Shown piece after piece: positions 12,465 through 25,800 of a DNA stretch of 64,000 nucleotides (position 1 is its first letter; each line of letters starts with the position of its first letter). This DNA is from Rhyzopertha dominica (taxonomy: Eukaryota; Arthropoda; Insecta; Coleoptera; Bostrichidae): assembly GCA_025024175.1 (NCBI GenBank), contig QCXZ01000137.1:19468001-19532000 (forward strand), in the 5' to 3' direction. A program made the translations under genes and the position numbers. Below the pieces are notes generated by a model. That model was not told where the DNA came from. It did not search any database and saw nothing but the letters and a program-made list of their open reading frames with translations.

Positions 12465-13511
12465 CACTGGATGTCCCGAATTCGTGTATCTTCTGGAGTA
12501 TCTCGCTAACTACAAGAGACAAAAAAAAGTAATAGACATGCTCTCATCAAACTTTGGGCTCAGTTCATTAGTCTAATCATATTTCCTGCATGACGTTTCA
12601 TTTCGCGGTAGATGTCAAACGTCGAATATCTTCATTATTTGGAAAGATATGAAAAAAGTGCACATTTTATACGGAGTTTTAAACTTAATTTGACGAATTC
12701 GATAAACAAATAAGTTCATTTGTTTCTGAGATATGATACAGTTTTGCTCTTTTAAATAGCAGTTACAGGTCGCTTTGACAGATTCCGATTTGCTATTTTT
12801 TAATCTTCCAAAATATAGGCTGTTTGCTAATGAAGTTATGAGACTAAGAAATTCAGTTTATCGTTTCTCATATTATCTGGTTAGCCATGACTAGCAAGAA
12901 ACGATGTAAACGCCCTAACATGTTGTTGTGAGAGAAAGATCGTGACAACCAACATCAGTGTTTGTTAAAAACCTCAACAGAAGTTTAGTTTAGTTTTACC
13001 ATACAAGGTAAGTAAGACATGTTTACGATATATATTGAAAACAGAAAAGGTCTGGAAGGTTTAAAAATATGAATTCGATAGATTTCCAGAATAGCGGCTA
13101 CCGGATCCTGGGAATGTTTCAGAAAATGGATCGCTAATTACAACAATATCTTAAGGGATTGCGACATCAAAATGCGTGAACATTTTGCTCAAACATAATT
13201 GAAACCGAGTTGTAAACCGTATAAAAGTTAGTAAACTACATAATTTGCACCCAGGAGACTCACAATGGCGCCTACGGTTCTGCAGGTGGTACTTGCGAAA
13301 ATGCAGCACCGAAGAAAACTTCCTGAACCTGATTATATAGTTTGATGGGTGTTATATTTCGAGCAATAACGTTTTCAACAAAAATATAAATCACTATTAG
13401 TCCCAAAAGGACCATGTAACAACGGCATTTATACAGCAAGGGCGTTTTGGCTTTGGAGTTTGTTGCAGTATTTTCGCTGACAGATTTGCAAGGCCTGTTA
13501 TTTATCACCAC

Positions 13512-13620
13512 AATTTAAATGCTGAGACTTTTGTTGAGATGCTGAGACACCAAATGATTGTCATTAAATGTTAGAGCAGCTGGCGTATGGTTTCAGCAAG
13601 ATGGTGCATCAGGAAAGAAC
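13512..13620 (+). pseudogene. Transposase fragment of the outer, older element
   Basis: The frame reads Asn-Ala-Glu-Thr-Phe-Val-Glu-Met-Leu and, after a stop and frame change, Val-Trp-Phe-Gln-Gln-Asp-Gly-Ala. That matches the second catalytic aspartate block of mariner-family transposases. Only these blocks are legible, so the gene is dead. Confidence 0.5.
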
Positions 13621-13828
13621 AACAATTTGAACATTGTTAATTTTTAGTTTTCTATAGTTTCAAACAGTTGAAGCGCTCAATTAAGCTAAATTTTAAAATT
13701 GTTGTAGGTTGCGATCCCATTTGTGAAGTATTCAAAGATTTGGTTGTCGCCTATATCGAAATCTATTGACATACATATTTCTGGTAGCTTCCACGTTTTT
13801 TTTTCAGTATTCAGTATATTTACATATA

Positions 13829-16110
13829 CCAGGTGATTTTTTGAAAACTTCACACCTTAAATAACTTTAAATAGAGGAAAAATTTAAAATTTTGCAAAAA
13901 CAGGTAAACTTTTGTTTTCAGGGGGACAACTTTTGAGATAAGTTTTTAATGGATAGCGCTTACCCTCTTAGCGGGGTAGATACCCCTTCAAAAATTTTAA
14001 ATGAAACTAATCATCTTACGATACATCATTTAAAAGCTTATTACACAAGGAGTCTTGCCATGTAATTAGTTTTACTATTTTTTACCCATTGACGGGGTAG
14101 TGGGTCAAAAAGTGCATTGTAGCAAGTGGCTTATAAAATGGAATATTTTGGACTTTTTTTAACAAAATTTATTGTCTTGCAGTTACAATAAAAATTGTCC
14201 TTACTTAAGCCTAAAAAAACTTGTTAAAAAATAATTGTTACACCTAAGCAAAATGCCAAAAATACCTAAAATTTTCTTTCGACATTACTTGATATTGCAA
14301 CTCGACAGTTTATACTGAATTGGCTAAATAATTATCTACTTTGTGTTTCCAATTTTTTGTTTCAACTTTTTGGCTACTTCTTTGGCACGACCATCTTTTT
14401 GTTCACATTCCTTTTTATAAATCGCGTGAAATTTTAAAGTGAGAGTCCAAGTGATAATGGTTTATTCAACTGCCGAAAGGGTAGAAATAATTTTTATTTA
14501 CGGTGCTGAGCATAGCTGTGCTAGTGCGTCAGCAAGGGTGTTTAACGAATGGCACCCCGATAAAAATGTTGACGCTAGGTACATTCTCGATCTCGTGCAA
14601 AAAGACACTGGATCTGTAGTAAACAAAAAAAGGGCAGGGAATAGAGTCGTTGATGAAATGGCCCAACTTGAAGTACTTGGTCATTTTGCAATGGATCCAA
14701 CTAGCTCTTTGCGTAACATTTCTACAGCCACTGGACTTTCTTATTCATTTGTAAGGAAAGTTACAAAACTGCACAAATTCCATCCCTATAAGATGAAAAC
14801 TCTCCAGGAACTCGGCGAAGATGACTTCGATAGAAGACTGCAATTCTGCAAAATTATGACAGAAAAGATTATAGTAAATCCAAATCTAATAAAAAATATC
14901 TGCTTCAGTGATGAATGCACATTTTTTTGAACTGTAAATAAACATAACGTCAGGTACTGGAGTGACGAAAATCCTTATATTTTTCGAGAAGGTCATACAC
15001 AAGTTCCTCAGAAGCTGAACGTCTGGGCTGGAATACTTGGCAACGCAATTGTAGGTCCAATTTTCATTGATGGGACGCTAAATGGGGGAATGTATTTAGA
15101 ATTACTTGATAACGCCGTTATTGATCCTTTAATCACAGAGCAATTAGAAAACCAACGTAACCCTGAAGGAAATCCAATGTTGGATGAATACGAATTGTTT
15201 TACCAACATGATGGAGCCCCACCGCATTACGCCATTAATGTGCGAAATTGGTTAAATCATAGATTGCCTCTTCACTGGATTGGTAGGCGTGGAACAATTG
15301 AATGCCCGCCACGATCACCCGATTTGACTGCTTTAAATTTCTTTCTATGGGGTCATTTAAAATCTGTGGTTTACAAAACACAACCTACTAGCCTGGACGA
15401 TCTGCGAGAAAGAATTATTAACGAGTGCAGGAGGATTCCACCTGAAACTTTCCGAAAAGTGCAGCAGAAGTTCGAAAACCGTCTGTATTATTGTATGGAA
15501 AGAGGTGGTGCACATTTTGAGAATCTATTGTAAGGTTTCTATGATTTTGTTCACACTGTTTTTGGAGTTACAAATAAATAATTTTTCCTTTTCGTTGACA
15601 TGGACTTTCTAAAAAATTACATGATAAATACTTTAATGTTAATAATAATGTTAAAAGAAAATTTTCAGTATTCTGGGAGTTTTTTTAAGTGTCATATTTT
15701 TTACAAGTTGTTTGTTTAAATTTTGGGTTCTCGTAAGGACAAATTTTATTTCCGCTCTAAAATAAAATACATTTTGTTGAAAAGAGTTCAAAATATTCAA
15801 TTTAATAAGCAACCTGTTTCGTAGGCACTATTAATCTATCACCCCGTCAATAAGTTAAACGTGGTAAAACTAATTACATGGCCAGACTCTTTGTGAAATA
15901 AGCTTTCAAATGATGTATCACAAGACGGATAGTTCCATTTAAAATTTTTAAAGGGGTGTCTACCCTGCTCAGAGAGTAAGCGCTATCCATTAAAAACTTA
16001 TCTCAAAAGTTGTCCCCCTGCAAACAAAATTTTACCTGTTTTTGCAAGTTTTTTAATTTTTGCTATATTTAAAGTTATTTAAGGTATGAAGTTTTCAAAA
16101 AATCACCCTG
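13829..16110 (+). mobile_element. Full-length D-D(41)D mariner element, 2.28 kb
   Basis: The ends are TA-flanked (TA at 13827-13828 and 16111-16112). The inverted repeats are long, about 300 bp, and include the GGGGGACAACTTTTGAGATA and AGCGCTATCCATTAAAAACT blocks on opposite strands. Between them lies one transposase gene (14457-15533). The high arm similarity indicates a fairly recent copy. It inserted into an older element whose halves flank it. Confidence 0.85.
14457..15533 (+). pseudogene. Mariner (D-D41-D) transposase with one internal stop
   Basis: From the ATG at 14457 the frame runs 358 codons with a single break, TGA at 14928-14930 (codon 158), after which the same frame continues to the end. 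It shows an N-terminal helix-turn-helix region, then Ser-Asp-Glu-Cys-Thr-Phe-Phe (first catalytic Asp, about residue 151). Next are Gln-His-Asp-Gly-Ala-Pro-Pro-His (second Asp, 252) and Ser-Pro-Asp-Leu-Thr-Ala-Leu-Asn-Phe-Phe-Leu-Trp-Gly. In relatives the residue at 294 is Asp; here it is Asn. The 41-residue spacing places it in the D-D41-D group of the IS630-Tc1-mariner superfamily. Both the stop and the Asn change predict an inactive protein. Confidence 0.88.
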
Positions 16111-16821
16111 TATAGTAAACATGTCATATTCTTCTTAAATGCAAAATTCTATTATCCTGAACTGAATTAGATATTTAACAAACACTATTATTAGCTATCG
16201 CGACAAGTCTGCTAAACATAGCTAACCAGATAATTGAAAAACTGAAAACAGAAACGCGGTTTTTTTTAAATTTTATGTTCAAACCTGTATATTGTGAAAG
16301 CTTAAAAATGGCAAATCAGAATCTATCAAAGCTAACTATGACTGCTGTTTAATAAAATATAACTGTGTAATACCTAAGAACTTCTTATTTGTTTATTTAA
16401 TTTGTCAAATTGTTAATTTTTCCTATCTTTCCAAATAATAAGTTACCTATTCTACTTTTTTAAATACCAAAATTTTGACTGCAGACATCTAGCTCCAAAA
16501 TGAAACGTCATGCAGTTGTGCTCAAAAATCTGATCCGGAACCTGTCTCTTAAGAGTTACCGAGATACCCCAGAAAACACCCTGTACACTGTTTTCAAGAA
16601 TATTGTCCTGTCATCACTGCTTGAACCCCCGGGAAAATAAAACCTCGCCGCCTGTGCGCCAATAAAGCGTTTACACGCTGTGTGTTCTCTATATCGCTAA
16701 ACAATTCAACCTCATTCATCTAACACAATAATCTTCACTTTCGTTCTGCGGCTTCCAGAGCTTCGATCTCGCGACTGGGCGTCTTCCAAGGTCGCCTCCC
16801 GCTACAGCGTTGCCCCAGAGA

Positions 16822-16857
16822 TATATATGAAAGTATATTCTTTCATGGTTTTCAGTC
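16822..16857 (+). promoter_or_regulatory. Core promoter of the cuticular protein gene (TATA box plus initiator)
   Basis: A TATATAT box starts at about 16822. An arthropod initiator TTCAGTCTGT has its A at 16854, about 32 bp downstream, the standard spacing. The ATG follows at 16890, giving a short 5' leader. Confidence 0.7.
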
Positions 16858-16889
16858 TGTTAAATCCTTCACACCCGGCACCTGCCAGC

Positions 16890-19140
16890 ATGGCAGTTTA
16901 CTACCAGGTAAGTTGACAACTATATAATATCGCCTGTCACAACTCATTATTAAACAAGAAAGCGTGACACGAGGATTTCACCGGTTAGCTCATCTCCGTA
17001 TTAAGATCCGTTGTTGTGTTTACCGGAAGAAGTAATTAAGTCGTTGAACTTTCAGAAAGTGTTCTGCGTGCTGCTGTTGATCTTTTACAATTGCGCTCAG
17101 GCTGAAAAGGAAAAGGAAAACAAGGAGGAGCTCGTGGCATCCGAGAGCAAGGACGGGCAACTAGAAATAGTTAAGCAAATTAAAAAAGTTAACGAGGACG
17201 GGTCGTACACGATTGGATATGAAGCTGACGATGGCTCCTTCAAGATCGAGAGCAGGGACGTTTTAGGCAACATCAAGGGAACATACGGCTTCGTAGACGA
17301 CGACGGGGAAATTAAAAGGGTATCCTACAGCACCAGCAATGCTAGTGAAATAGTAACAAGGACTGAAATTCCCCCAACTACAGTGGTACAACGAATTCCA
17401 AGGATCAATAGAACGCTAACTTCAACTACTAGAAAATTTTCGAGTGCAAATCCTACTACTCAGACGCCTTCGACTACTACAACAGTAATTCAAACAATTC
17501 CGAGGAGGAGAACGACGCAGTCTACAACAAGCTCAACAACATCAGCCACGACCGAGAAACCCAGTTATACTGAATTCATTAAAGCGGCAGTGGAAGCATC
17601 TAAAAAAACTCCTACTAAGCCACCTACGATTGTCTATGCTTCCCCAGTTCCCTTAAAATTTCAAGACCGAGCAAAGACTACTCCTTCCAGTCACGCAAAC
17701 AGCCAGAAATCGGAAGGGCAAATAATACGACCGGAAATCTCTACTGATATACCTTTAGTTGGACGTTTTATATTACGGAATCCCTCAGTGTTGGAGAGTG
17801 AATCGTCAATTATCAAACCTGTCACTGAAGAGCCCGAAGTACACGGAAATCTCCTGAGGAGGCAACTGCAACCCGACAACAGTTTCGATGTGCAGCAGCA
17901 CGTGGTTAATTTGAGACAGTCACATGGTGCCGATTCTACGGACGTGTATAGCGCATCGTTGACCACTGGAACTCCTAGACCTCTATTCACAACTACTTCA
18001 AGGCCTCAACTTCTTTCAAGTACTACAAGTCGATATCCACTACGATTTCATTTGGCTGAAGTTCCGACAACCCAAGCTCCACCTGAAGTAGCTCAAGAAA
18101 CATCAACACCTGAACCTTCTACCACACCAACTCCAGTGCCTGCAGTTCAAATACCAGCTAATCGGCCACCGCCACCTCAAGAACCACTTGTTGCCTTACG
18201 ACATCCTCAGAGAGGTACGATCCTGGTTCCCGTTAGCCAACTTCAAGGCCGGGACGTGCAAATCGAAAGAGTGCCAATTGCATATGTTCAACCACAGTCG
18301 CAATACGTCGTATCAAATGACAGATACGAGCCTCAAACCCAACAAGTCCCTGTATACATACGGAGAGTTCCTCCTCCTCCACTAAGATCCATGCCTGTTC
18401 AAGTTGATGAAAATGGCTATGTGAGAGAGCTGCCTCCAAGACCTACTTCAATTCCAATCGGAGTGACGCCAACTCCAGTGCCACAGTACATTAGTGACGA
18501 TTCTGAAAACGATATCGAAAACATCAAGCCCCCGGTTAGTGTCAAGGATTTCCAAAAACTGCTAGAAGAGCTCATAGTACGACAAACTCGGCTGGAACAG
18601 GTCAGTGCTCTCACACGTCGCAACCCATACTACAAAACAAGGGTGGTGTACCAGCAGCCGCCAGTTCCGTACGTTATTTCCAGAAACCCCGATGCACAAG
18701 CGGGTCCGGTGCAATTTATTCAGCAAGATCCTTCTTCGAGGCGGCAATACATCGCCGTGCCCGAGAGCCAAGCTAGTCAGTACCAGCAACAAGTGGTTGT
18801 AAGGCCACAAGAACGCCAATACGATCCTATCATTTACGAGGCCCAGCCGGTTGCATCCAGACGCTTCGCAAGGCTACATAATCCCAGATCAACGAGAGAA
18901 CAGGACTCCGACGATGGTTATTTACCTTCAGACGTCAGAGAAATGTTGCTATTAAAGATGCTGCAGCTCGCCATTAATCCCGCTTTGCCATTAGATGTTT
19001 CTGACGTAGAGGGACTAGAATCCGCGACAACTACTGAAGTTAGGAAAATGCCGGTAAGGAACGTTGAGATTTTAGGAGAAGAGACTGAAGACGGCAACAG
19101 AAGAACGAGGAGGGTAAAAAGGTATAGAAAAGATTATTAA
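16890..19140 (+). CDS. Cuticular protein with Rebers-Riddiford (CPR) domain, long Thr/Pro/Gln-rich form
   Basis: Exon 1 (16890-16907) encodes six residues and ends CAG before GTAAGT. Exon 2 (17056-19140) follows a TTTCAG acceptor in phase 0, giving 700 residues. This one-tiny-first-exon layout is typical of insect cuticle genes. Residues 1-22 form a signal peptide ending Ala-Gln-Ala. Residues about 52-101 match the chitin-binding R&R domain: Tyr-Glu-Ala-Asp-Asp-Gly-Ser, Gly-Thr-Tyr-Gly-Phe-Val-Asp-Asp-Asp-Gly, then Val-Ser-Tyr. The usual Ala-Asp-Glu-X-Gly-Phe-X-Pro ending is absent. The rest is low-complexity Thr/Pro/Gln/Arg-rich sequence ending in a basic Arg-Arg-Val-Lys-Arg tail. Most family members are 100-250 residues, so this is unusually long. 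It would be secreted into cuticle and bind chitin. Poly(A) signals AATAAA lie at 19334 and 19795. Confidence 0.9.
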
Positions 19141-19871
19141 AATTCTATTTTGTGTGGTGCCTTTAAAGACTGTGGAGAATTCATTGGGAATAGCGAAATA
19201 TGCATGAGAAAAGAAGAAGAAGAAGTAGATTGAAATTGAATTGAGGACGATAATTTTAATTGTTTTTGTTTTTTTCGTTATCTGTCATTATCAGTTTCAC
19301 GATATATAATTTAACATAAAATTTTTAAAATTTAATAAATTAAAAACAAAAGAGATGTAATTTTTATCGTTTGATAATTTTAATTTACTCGCAGTGAATA
19401 TGATTGCAATACATCTAATAAATGCGATTTTAGTTCAAATTTACTACGCACAATCAGTATTATCCAGCTTAATGCCAGTTACTGGTGATTGGTAGTCTAT
19501 AGGTTGTGTAGGAGAGGTTTTTTTGTATAACACAAGGTGCCTGAATGCTATTTTTACATATCTGTAGACCGCAGACTCGGACGATTCGTGATATAGATAA
19601 GCATGGAGCATTTATATTTATTATAGTTTTATATCTTCTATATACCTAATTAACATAAGTCTATTGTGTTATAGAGTACATTGTTTACATTTTTTTACTT
19701 GCCAGTTGTGTAACCCTTACGCAAAACGTTACCAAAGATCTACATAGGCCTGTGGGAACTATCCACTATTCAATTATGTTACCGCTATTACGATAATAAA
19801 AGCATTCTGTGAATATTCATGGTGTTTTCATTTCGTAAACGTGCTGAAACGACAGAGATTAGATGTTGGCT
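19141..19871. other. Convergent intergenic region between cuticular protein and transporter genes
   Basis: It holds the 3' tails of two tail-to-tail genes. Plus-strand AATAAA candidates lie at 19334-19339 and 19795-19800, and a minus-strand one (TTTATT on plus) near 19617. No gene is seen. Confidence 0.6.
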
Positions 19872-22800
19872 TCACTCTAGGACTGACTCCAGTCTAGAGG
19901 GTTCCTCAACAGGTTCCGGTTCTGGTTGAAAATCACCAGGTGCGTTCCAGTCCTGGACGGAGCCGCTTCCCATGGCCATGAAGAAGGTGGCTGTGGTCAG
20001 CAAAACGGCTGAGGAGACTCCGAAAACTAAACGCCACCATCCCGCAAACTGTATAAAAGTTTTTATTTTAGTTTTTATTACTAACCAATTCTTTAATAAA
20101 TTAATAAATAGTTTCATTTATTTTCACACTGATTTAATATTTTCATTTGGTACTGATTTAGATTTGGTTTTTCAACAATGTTAGCTTTAAAGAAAATCGT
20201 ACTGTGGTGAAGGAGAGTATTATTTACTCTTAAAGAATATTTTCTTACCGAACCATGCAGTCCTTCTGAAACTACGTAATTAGCTGCCAGTAATCCAGCA
20301 GCACCTATGGTTTGACACAACCCAAACACAGTTCCTGGAAAAAAATGCGTGAAAGGTTTGGGTACTTCACAAATCAATCTTGTGCATACAATACATTTAT
20401 CGACAGCGATTTGTTTCGATCCAGTGCTGGGACTAGGAATTACTAATTGCTAATACTGTTGGTAATTAACACAAAAAAACTACAAATTTTACAATGGTAA
20501 AAAAATAACATCAAATGTAGCTTCAACTCAATTTTCCATCAGCATAATATATTGCAATTCTGTATCTTTGTGAACTAAAATCACGTTCGTTAGTTTTCCC
20601 CGTTAAATGCTTTGCGCGTTAATTAAAAAGACAACCACTATTATGGTCTTTAGTCAAAATACAGAATTTTAAGAATCTTAACATATGTATCTCCTGTTCT
20701 CTGTGCCACCCGTAAAATGAAAGTTGTCTGCAACCTTGGAATCAATTTGTTTGCAAGAAAAAATAGATCGTATTAGTGCATCCTTACCGAACTAAAAAAA
20801 TTACTTAGCTTCACCTTATTACCCTAAATCATCATTAAACGCTGATGTTACTTCGACGTACTATTTTATTTACTGTCACCTGATGTTTTATATTTTCTAA
20901 AAACAAACTAGTTGGACATAACTTTTTTTCTGTTAGCAAACACGTCGTTAGTGAAAAGTTTAGAATGGGTGGTTTATTTCCGCTAACTTTTATAACAAAA
21001 AGTATTTAATAAAAGTGTATTAGCTTCCTTTCTTAGCACACTCATGGTTATTTATGTCTGCGCATTCATCTGGTAACAAGAATGGTTTCTTCAAATGGCC
21101 ACCAAACACTCTTTTTGCCGACTTGTATTCCATTTTGTTTATTAAAGAATCCTGGTGTTTTTCTAATATTCTTTGATAGTTTCATAACAAAATTTTTCTA
21201 GAAGAAATTCAAACAAACAACAAAATATATTGCCAAATAAAGTTTAACAATTCATAATACTACTTTATTCATTTTGTTTTATAAAAATAATGGTACAGGC
21301 TTTTGATTTTTGAATGTTACTTTTCGTGTCTTTTTGAGAAATTTCAATAATACATTAATTTAATAATAATTGTAATTTAACATGATGAAACTGAAATATG
21401 ACACTTAGAGAAACTAGATAATCGAAAAATTAAGGCCTTGATAATTATTGATATATTACCTAATGTAATAAATAATAACAAAAGAATGCAGTTTTACTAG
21501 TAATAATGGATGCTACCAATAACACTCCAAATTTTAGAATAACTTTATTTTAGAATAAATGTTTTTTCCCAAATACGTTTTTTTTTTGTTAAAATCCGCA
21601 TTGGTTGTGAAAGAGCACACTCATCACCTTCAAAAATTGAATTTATAGCTGGTACAATTGGGCAATACAGGATCAATCCGTACTTCATAAATATAAATTT
21701 AAAAGCATATAGCTACCTCAAACTCAAACTCAAATATTATACATTTATTTCCAGACAAATATCGACGCGGAATGTCAAACCGCAATGCTTGGTTTCAATA
21801 AGATGACGCTCCACCGCATTATGAAGTTTTTTCGTCTGTATTTAAATACGGTTTGTTTTCTTTAATTTCGAAACAAAATTTATACAAGAGCTGGAATCCA
21901 GAAACAAGTACAAAATTTAAGGAAAACCACCTAAATGCCTGCAAAATTGGTTACTTTGCGTTTATATTTAGAATTAATCCATCTCCCACAGATACGACAA
22001 AATTCTGGTCTTCGTGATTACAATTAATAGAATTTGAAGAAGGTATTTTAAACTCGCAGCTGCCGGATTGGTTATTGTTAAGAAACAAGGGGTCTCCAAT
22101 TTGGACATTTAATTTGAGTTAAAGGTTATTTAAGTAAATAAAGCACTGATAAAATTTTGTTACCAAATTATACAAAAGAAATAACACGTTGCTATGTAAC
22201 TGCGTTTGGATACCAAAAGTTAAGGGTGCGTTAAGAAGTAAAGAATAATTGATGAAAAAGATTTCGTTGCCAGCATTTTTCTCTAACGTTATAACGTTGT
22301 ATATAGGTAAAGGAGGCTGCTACATAGAGTGGTCACTCAGGGATAAGCTATATTTTCTTAACTTTGAGCACCGGATGTTTTATTTTATTTATTTAACAGC
22401 AGTAGAAAATACCTGTTACCCCAATTTACTGAAATTATAAAAGTCTCAGCAGCTATAAAGAGAAATCTTCTATTTTCTGTGTGTGATAAAGAATATTATC
22501 ATGCATATGTATATCGAATAAGTAATACAAGCTTTATACAGGGTCGCTACAAAGTATGGAACTAGCAGGATATTTCAGGTTCTATTCGACCGATTTTTCT
22601 GCAATTGTGCATGTGCCTAATTAAAATGCATTTTCTGGAATTTTTTGATTCCGTGTCAGCTCTCGTCTCCGAGATATCGGCACAAGTTGCATTCTTTTGA
22701 ATGAGAGGGGGGGTCAAAAGGCACGTCACTGAAAAGCATATTTTTCCTGATTTCAAAAATGTATACACTTCTACAATTTATTGCTTCTGAGTTGAGAATA

Positions 22801-25800
22801 GTGTAAATTCAATAATTGAGCCTGACAAAGTACGAAAAGGACGAAAACAATCTACTTTATCGCTAAAAGCCAGGTATTGCTACTTTGCCTTGACTGGTGT
22901 TAATTTTCGTCTAGTTTGATCAATTTATTTGGAATCGGGTACCCTAAAAGTAAAAAAAAATGATTCCGTGAAAAACGCAGTATTTTCTTCAGATTTACAT
23001 TACAGAAGATGCTCAAAATGTTCCTCATTTACTTCCTGGCAGTGATGCAGCCTTGAATAAAAGTTTTCTAATGTTCTTTGTAGCATCTTTGGAGGTAAGG
23101 TCTAAATTTCTGCCCTGATTGGTCCTTTTAAATCTTCTGCATTATGTGGCCGATCAGCATAAATATTTTTCAGATACCCCCACAGGAAAAAATCANGCGG
23201 CGTCAGATCAGGGGAACGTGCTGGGCATTCCGTCGCTCCGCGCCTACCTATTTGGAAATATCGCATTCAAATATCTACGAACGTTGACTGCAAAATGGGG
23301 CGATGCACCATCTTGCTGAAACTATATCTGTTCGGAAGGACGCACAGCATTTTCACGATTAGGGAACAGGCGAATAACTTCTGGTATAATGTATTCGCGT
23401 AAGAGTTGTAAATACTTGACCGCATTCAAATGTGCATCGATGAAAAAAGGCCCAATAATGTGCTCACCGATAATACCACACCAGACATTCACTTTCCAAG
23501 GGTGTTGTGTGTGGACTTGTTCCATCCAATGTGGATTTGTGCCCGACCAATATCTGCAATTGTATCTATTCACATTACCATTGAGGCAAAAAGTCGCAAA
23601 AAGTCGTTTCTATCTTCATCTATCATGTTCATAGCAGTTTCGCAAAATTCTACCCTACGATCGAAATCATCTTCGCTCAGTTTTTGTAATAAATGGATTT
23701 TGTATGGATGAAACTTCTCTTTTTTCAAAATTTTCTGAACAGGATCTTTTGCTAATGTGGTGACTGAGAGCACGCTGTTGTACGGAACACTTGGGATTCT
23801 CTTGCACACCTAAAAGGACATTCAAGCTACTTTCCTTACTCGTAGCAACTTTTGGACGTCCTGGTTTTTGATGATTTTTAACACCGCCGGTTTGTCACAA
23901 AGTTGCAATGTTTTACTAGCTATTGATCTGGCAAATGGCTCACAATCTTCATGAATTGCATTGTAGAGTGCAGCTACTTCCGAATAGCTTTACCTTCTAT
24001 TTCCATAACCAATCATCATCAAAATTTCGATACGATCATGTTCAGTTAACTGAGGCTTTGCGATTGCAAATAACAAAGTGAATGGAAATTATGCCACGAG
24101 GAAAATGGAGACACGTAGAGGTTCTTACTTAACGATAACGAAAATTGTTTTTATCCCGAAGTTTTTTGCAAGACCCAAGTTTTTTATCACACTTTTCTCA
24201 AATCAGAAGCACAAGAATGCACAGAATGCACAATTTCAGAAAAATAGAACCTAAAATATACTGCTGGTTCCATACTTTGTAGCGACCCTGTATAGCTACT
24301 TTTACTTTACTTTATTCTAGAAGGTCAGACTATCATAGAATTCATACAACTACTACTATTTTCGTTTAAAACCTCAATCTGTTTTAAATACCTGCAAAGT
24401 TTGGAGCGATGTCAGCTGCACTTGCAAATACCCCTGCTGGAGTAGCTCCAGTCATAGCCAAGGCAGCAGTATATAGGGCAGCTGGAGCAGCAGGGTCACA
24501 ACCTGTATATCCTAATACAAACATGAAAGCTGCAGGTGGAAAATGAGCTGAAAAAGAGTGTTTCTTGTCATTGTTGAATTCTGAAATGACGTGTACCACT
24601 TACAAAAGTAGACAAACAGCTTCCTTGCAGCAGTGGTAGAAATAATTTCCGACTGCCTTACGTGATCAACGACTATACCAAAGGTAATGGCAGCAAAGAA
24701 GTGTCCTATATGAGGTAGATATTGTAGTACGTCTTCCTAGAATTCATAATACCGTATTTATTTTTTACAAAAACACACATTCAGTGCATTTCTATACTTC
24801 ATATTGCACACCAAACTATCTATGGTTTTTCGCAATGAAAGTTACTAGTTATATCGCCTAAGACATTGTTGCAATGCGTTTGGCAAATAGAAAAACAGTA
24901 ACAGATTGTTAACAAAAGACTTGCACTGGCGAAATGGGCTTATTGTACGAATTTTTTATCTAGTTTCTTATGGAACTCATTAAAGTAGTAGTGGAAGCTC
25001 TAAACAAACTTTTACTAAGTCACCTACGATTGTGTATGCTTCCCCAGTTTTCTTTCCAGATTCATCAAAGATGATTCATTGCTCACATGATAAAACAGCC
25101 AGGAATCAAAAAGGCAAGTAATATGATTATATTTGCAAATGCTGCAAGACCTAAATTCTGTTCAGTCGGTAGATATAGCGACAACTTAGGCTTCTCAAGA
25201 ACTATTTCAATAAGCATTAAAGCCTGTAACTACTACAACAGTGTCAACAGGACAAATATCAGCTAATATAATTTTGGTATACCTACACTATTATTAACAC
25301 ATGCTTTAAAATTTAGAATAGATTTTATATTATCATTAACCTAATTTATACGATGAATATTAAAAATATAGTTATTTGGACTTAGACTGCCATAAAAGTA
25401 TACAACTGATTTAAAATTTACGTACTTTAGAGAGAAAAGAATGAAAGAGAAGCTACACTTTCACATGCAATATTAAGCCTCCCCCTAAACATAATGTAGA
25501 TCACCTTTCATGCGATTGTATTCGAAGACGGTCCCAATAAACTGAGGTCACATTTGACCTATGCCTAAAATTCCCTATAATAAAACCTAATAATGTTCTA
25601 AAGGCTGAAATGATTGGTTTATTATAATGCTGTACTAGTACTGGCTTGCGTATTTTAAGAATTTTCCAAGAAAACTGAACTCATCAGCGAATGCTGGAAC
25701 TTCGCATTATTTATGTGGTATACAAATTGAGAAACCTAAGATACGCCGCTATCGAAACCTTACAAAAGAATCTAAAGAATAATTTCAAACAAATGAACGC

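Larger units (their letters stand above)
12465..16583. mobile_element. Old Tc1/mariner-type element with about 430-bp inverted repeats, split by a younger mariner
   Basis: About 12466-12900 and 16190-16583 match in inverted orientation over their length. Shared blocks include GCATGACGTTTCATTT, TTATTTGGAAAGATA and a GATTTGC(T/C)ATTTTT stretch. The right end finishes CACCCTG before TA. Inside the left half, 13512-13620 reads a damaged transposase. The unit is interrupted by the complete element at 13829-16110. Without that insertion it would be about 1.8 kb. Confidence 0.65.

Noticed and set aside
18188..18819. Open frames on both strands within the cuticular protein exon
   Set aside because: Overlap the real reading frame; they result from its low-stop, Pro/Gln-rich composition.
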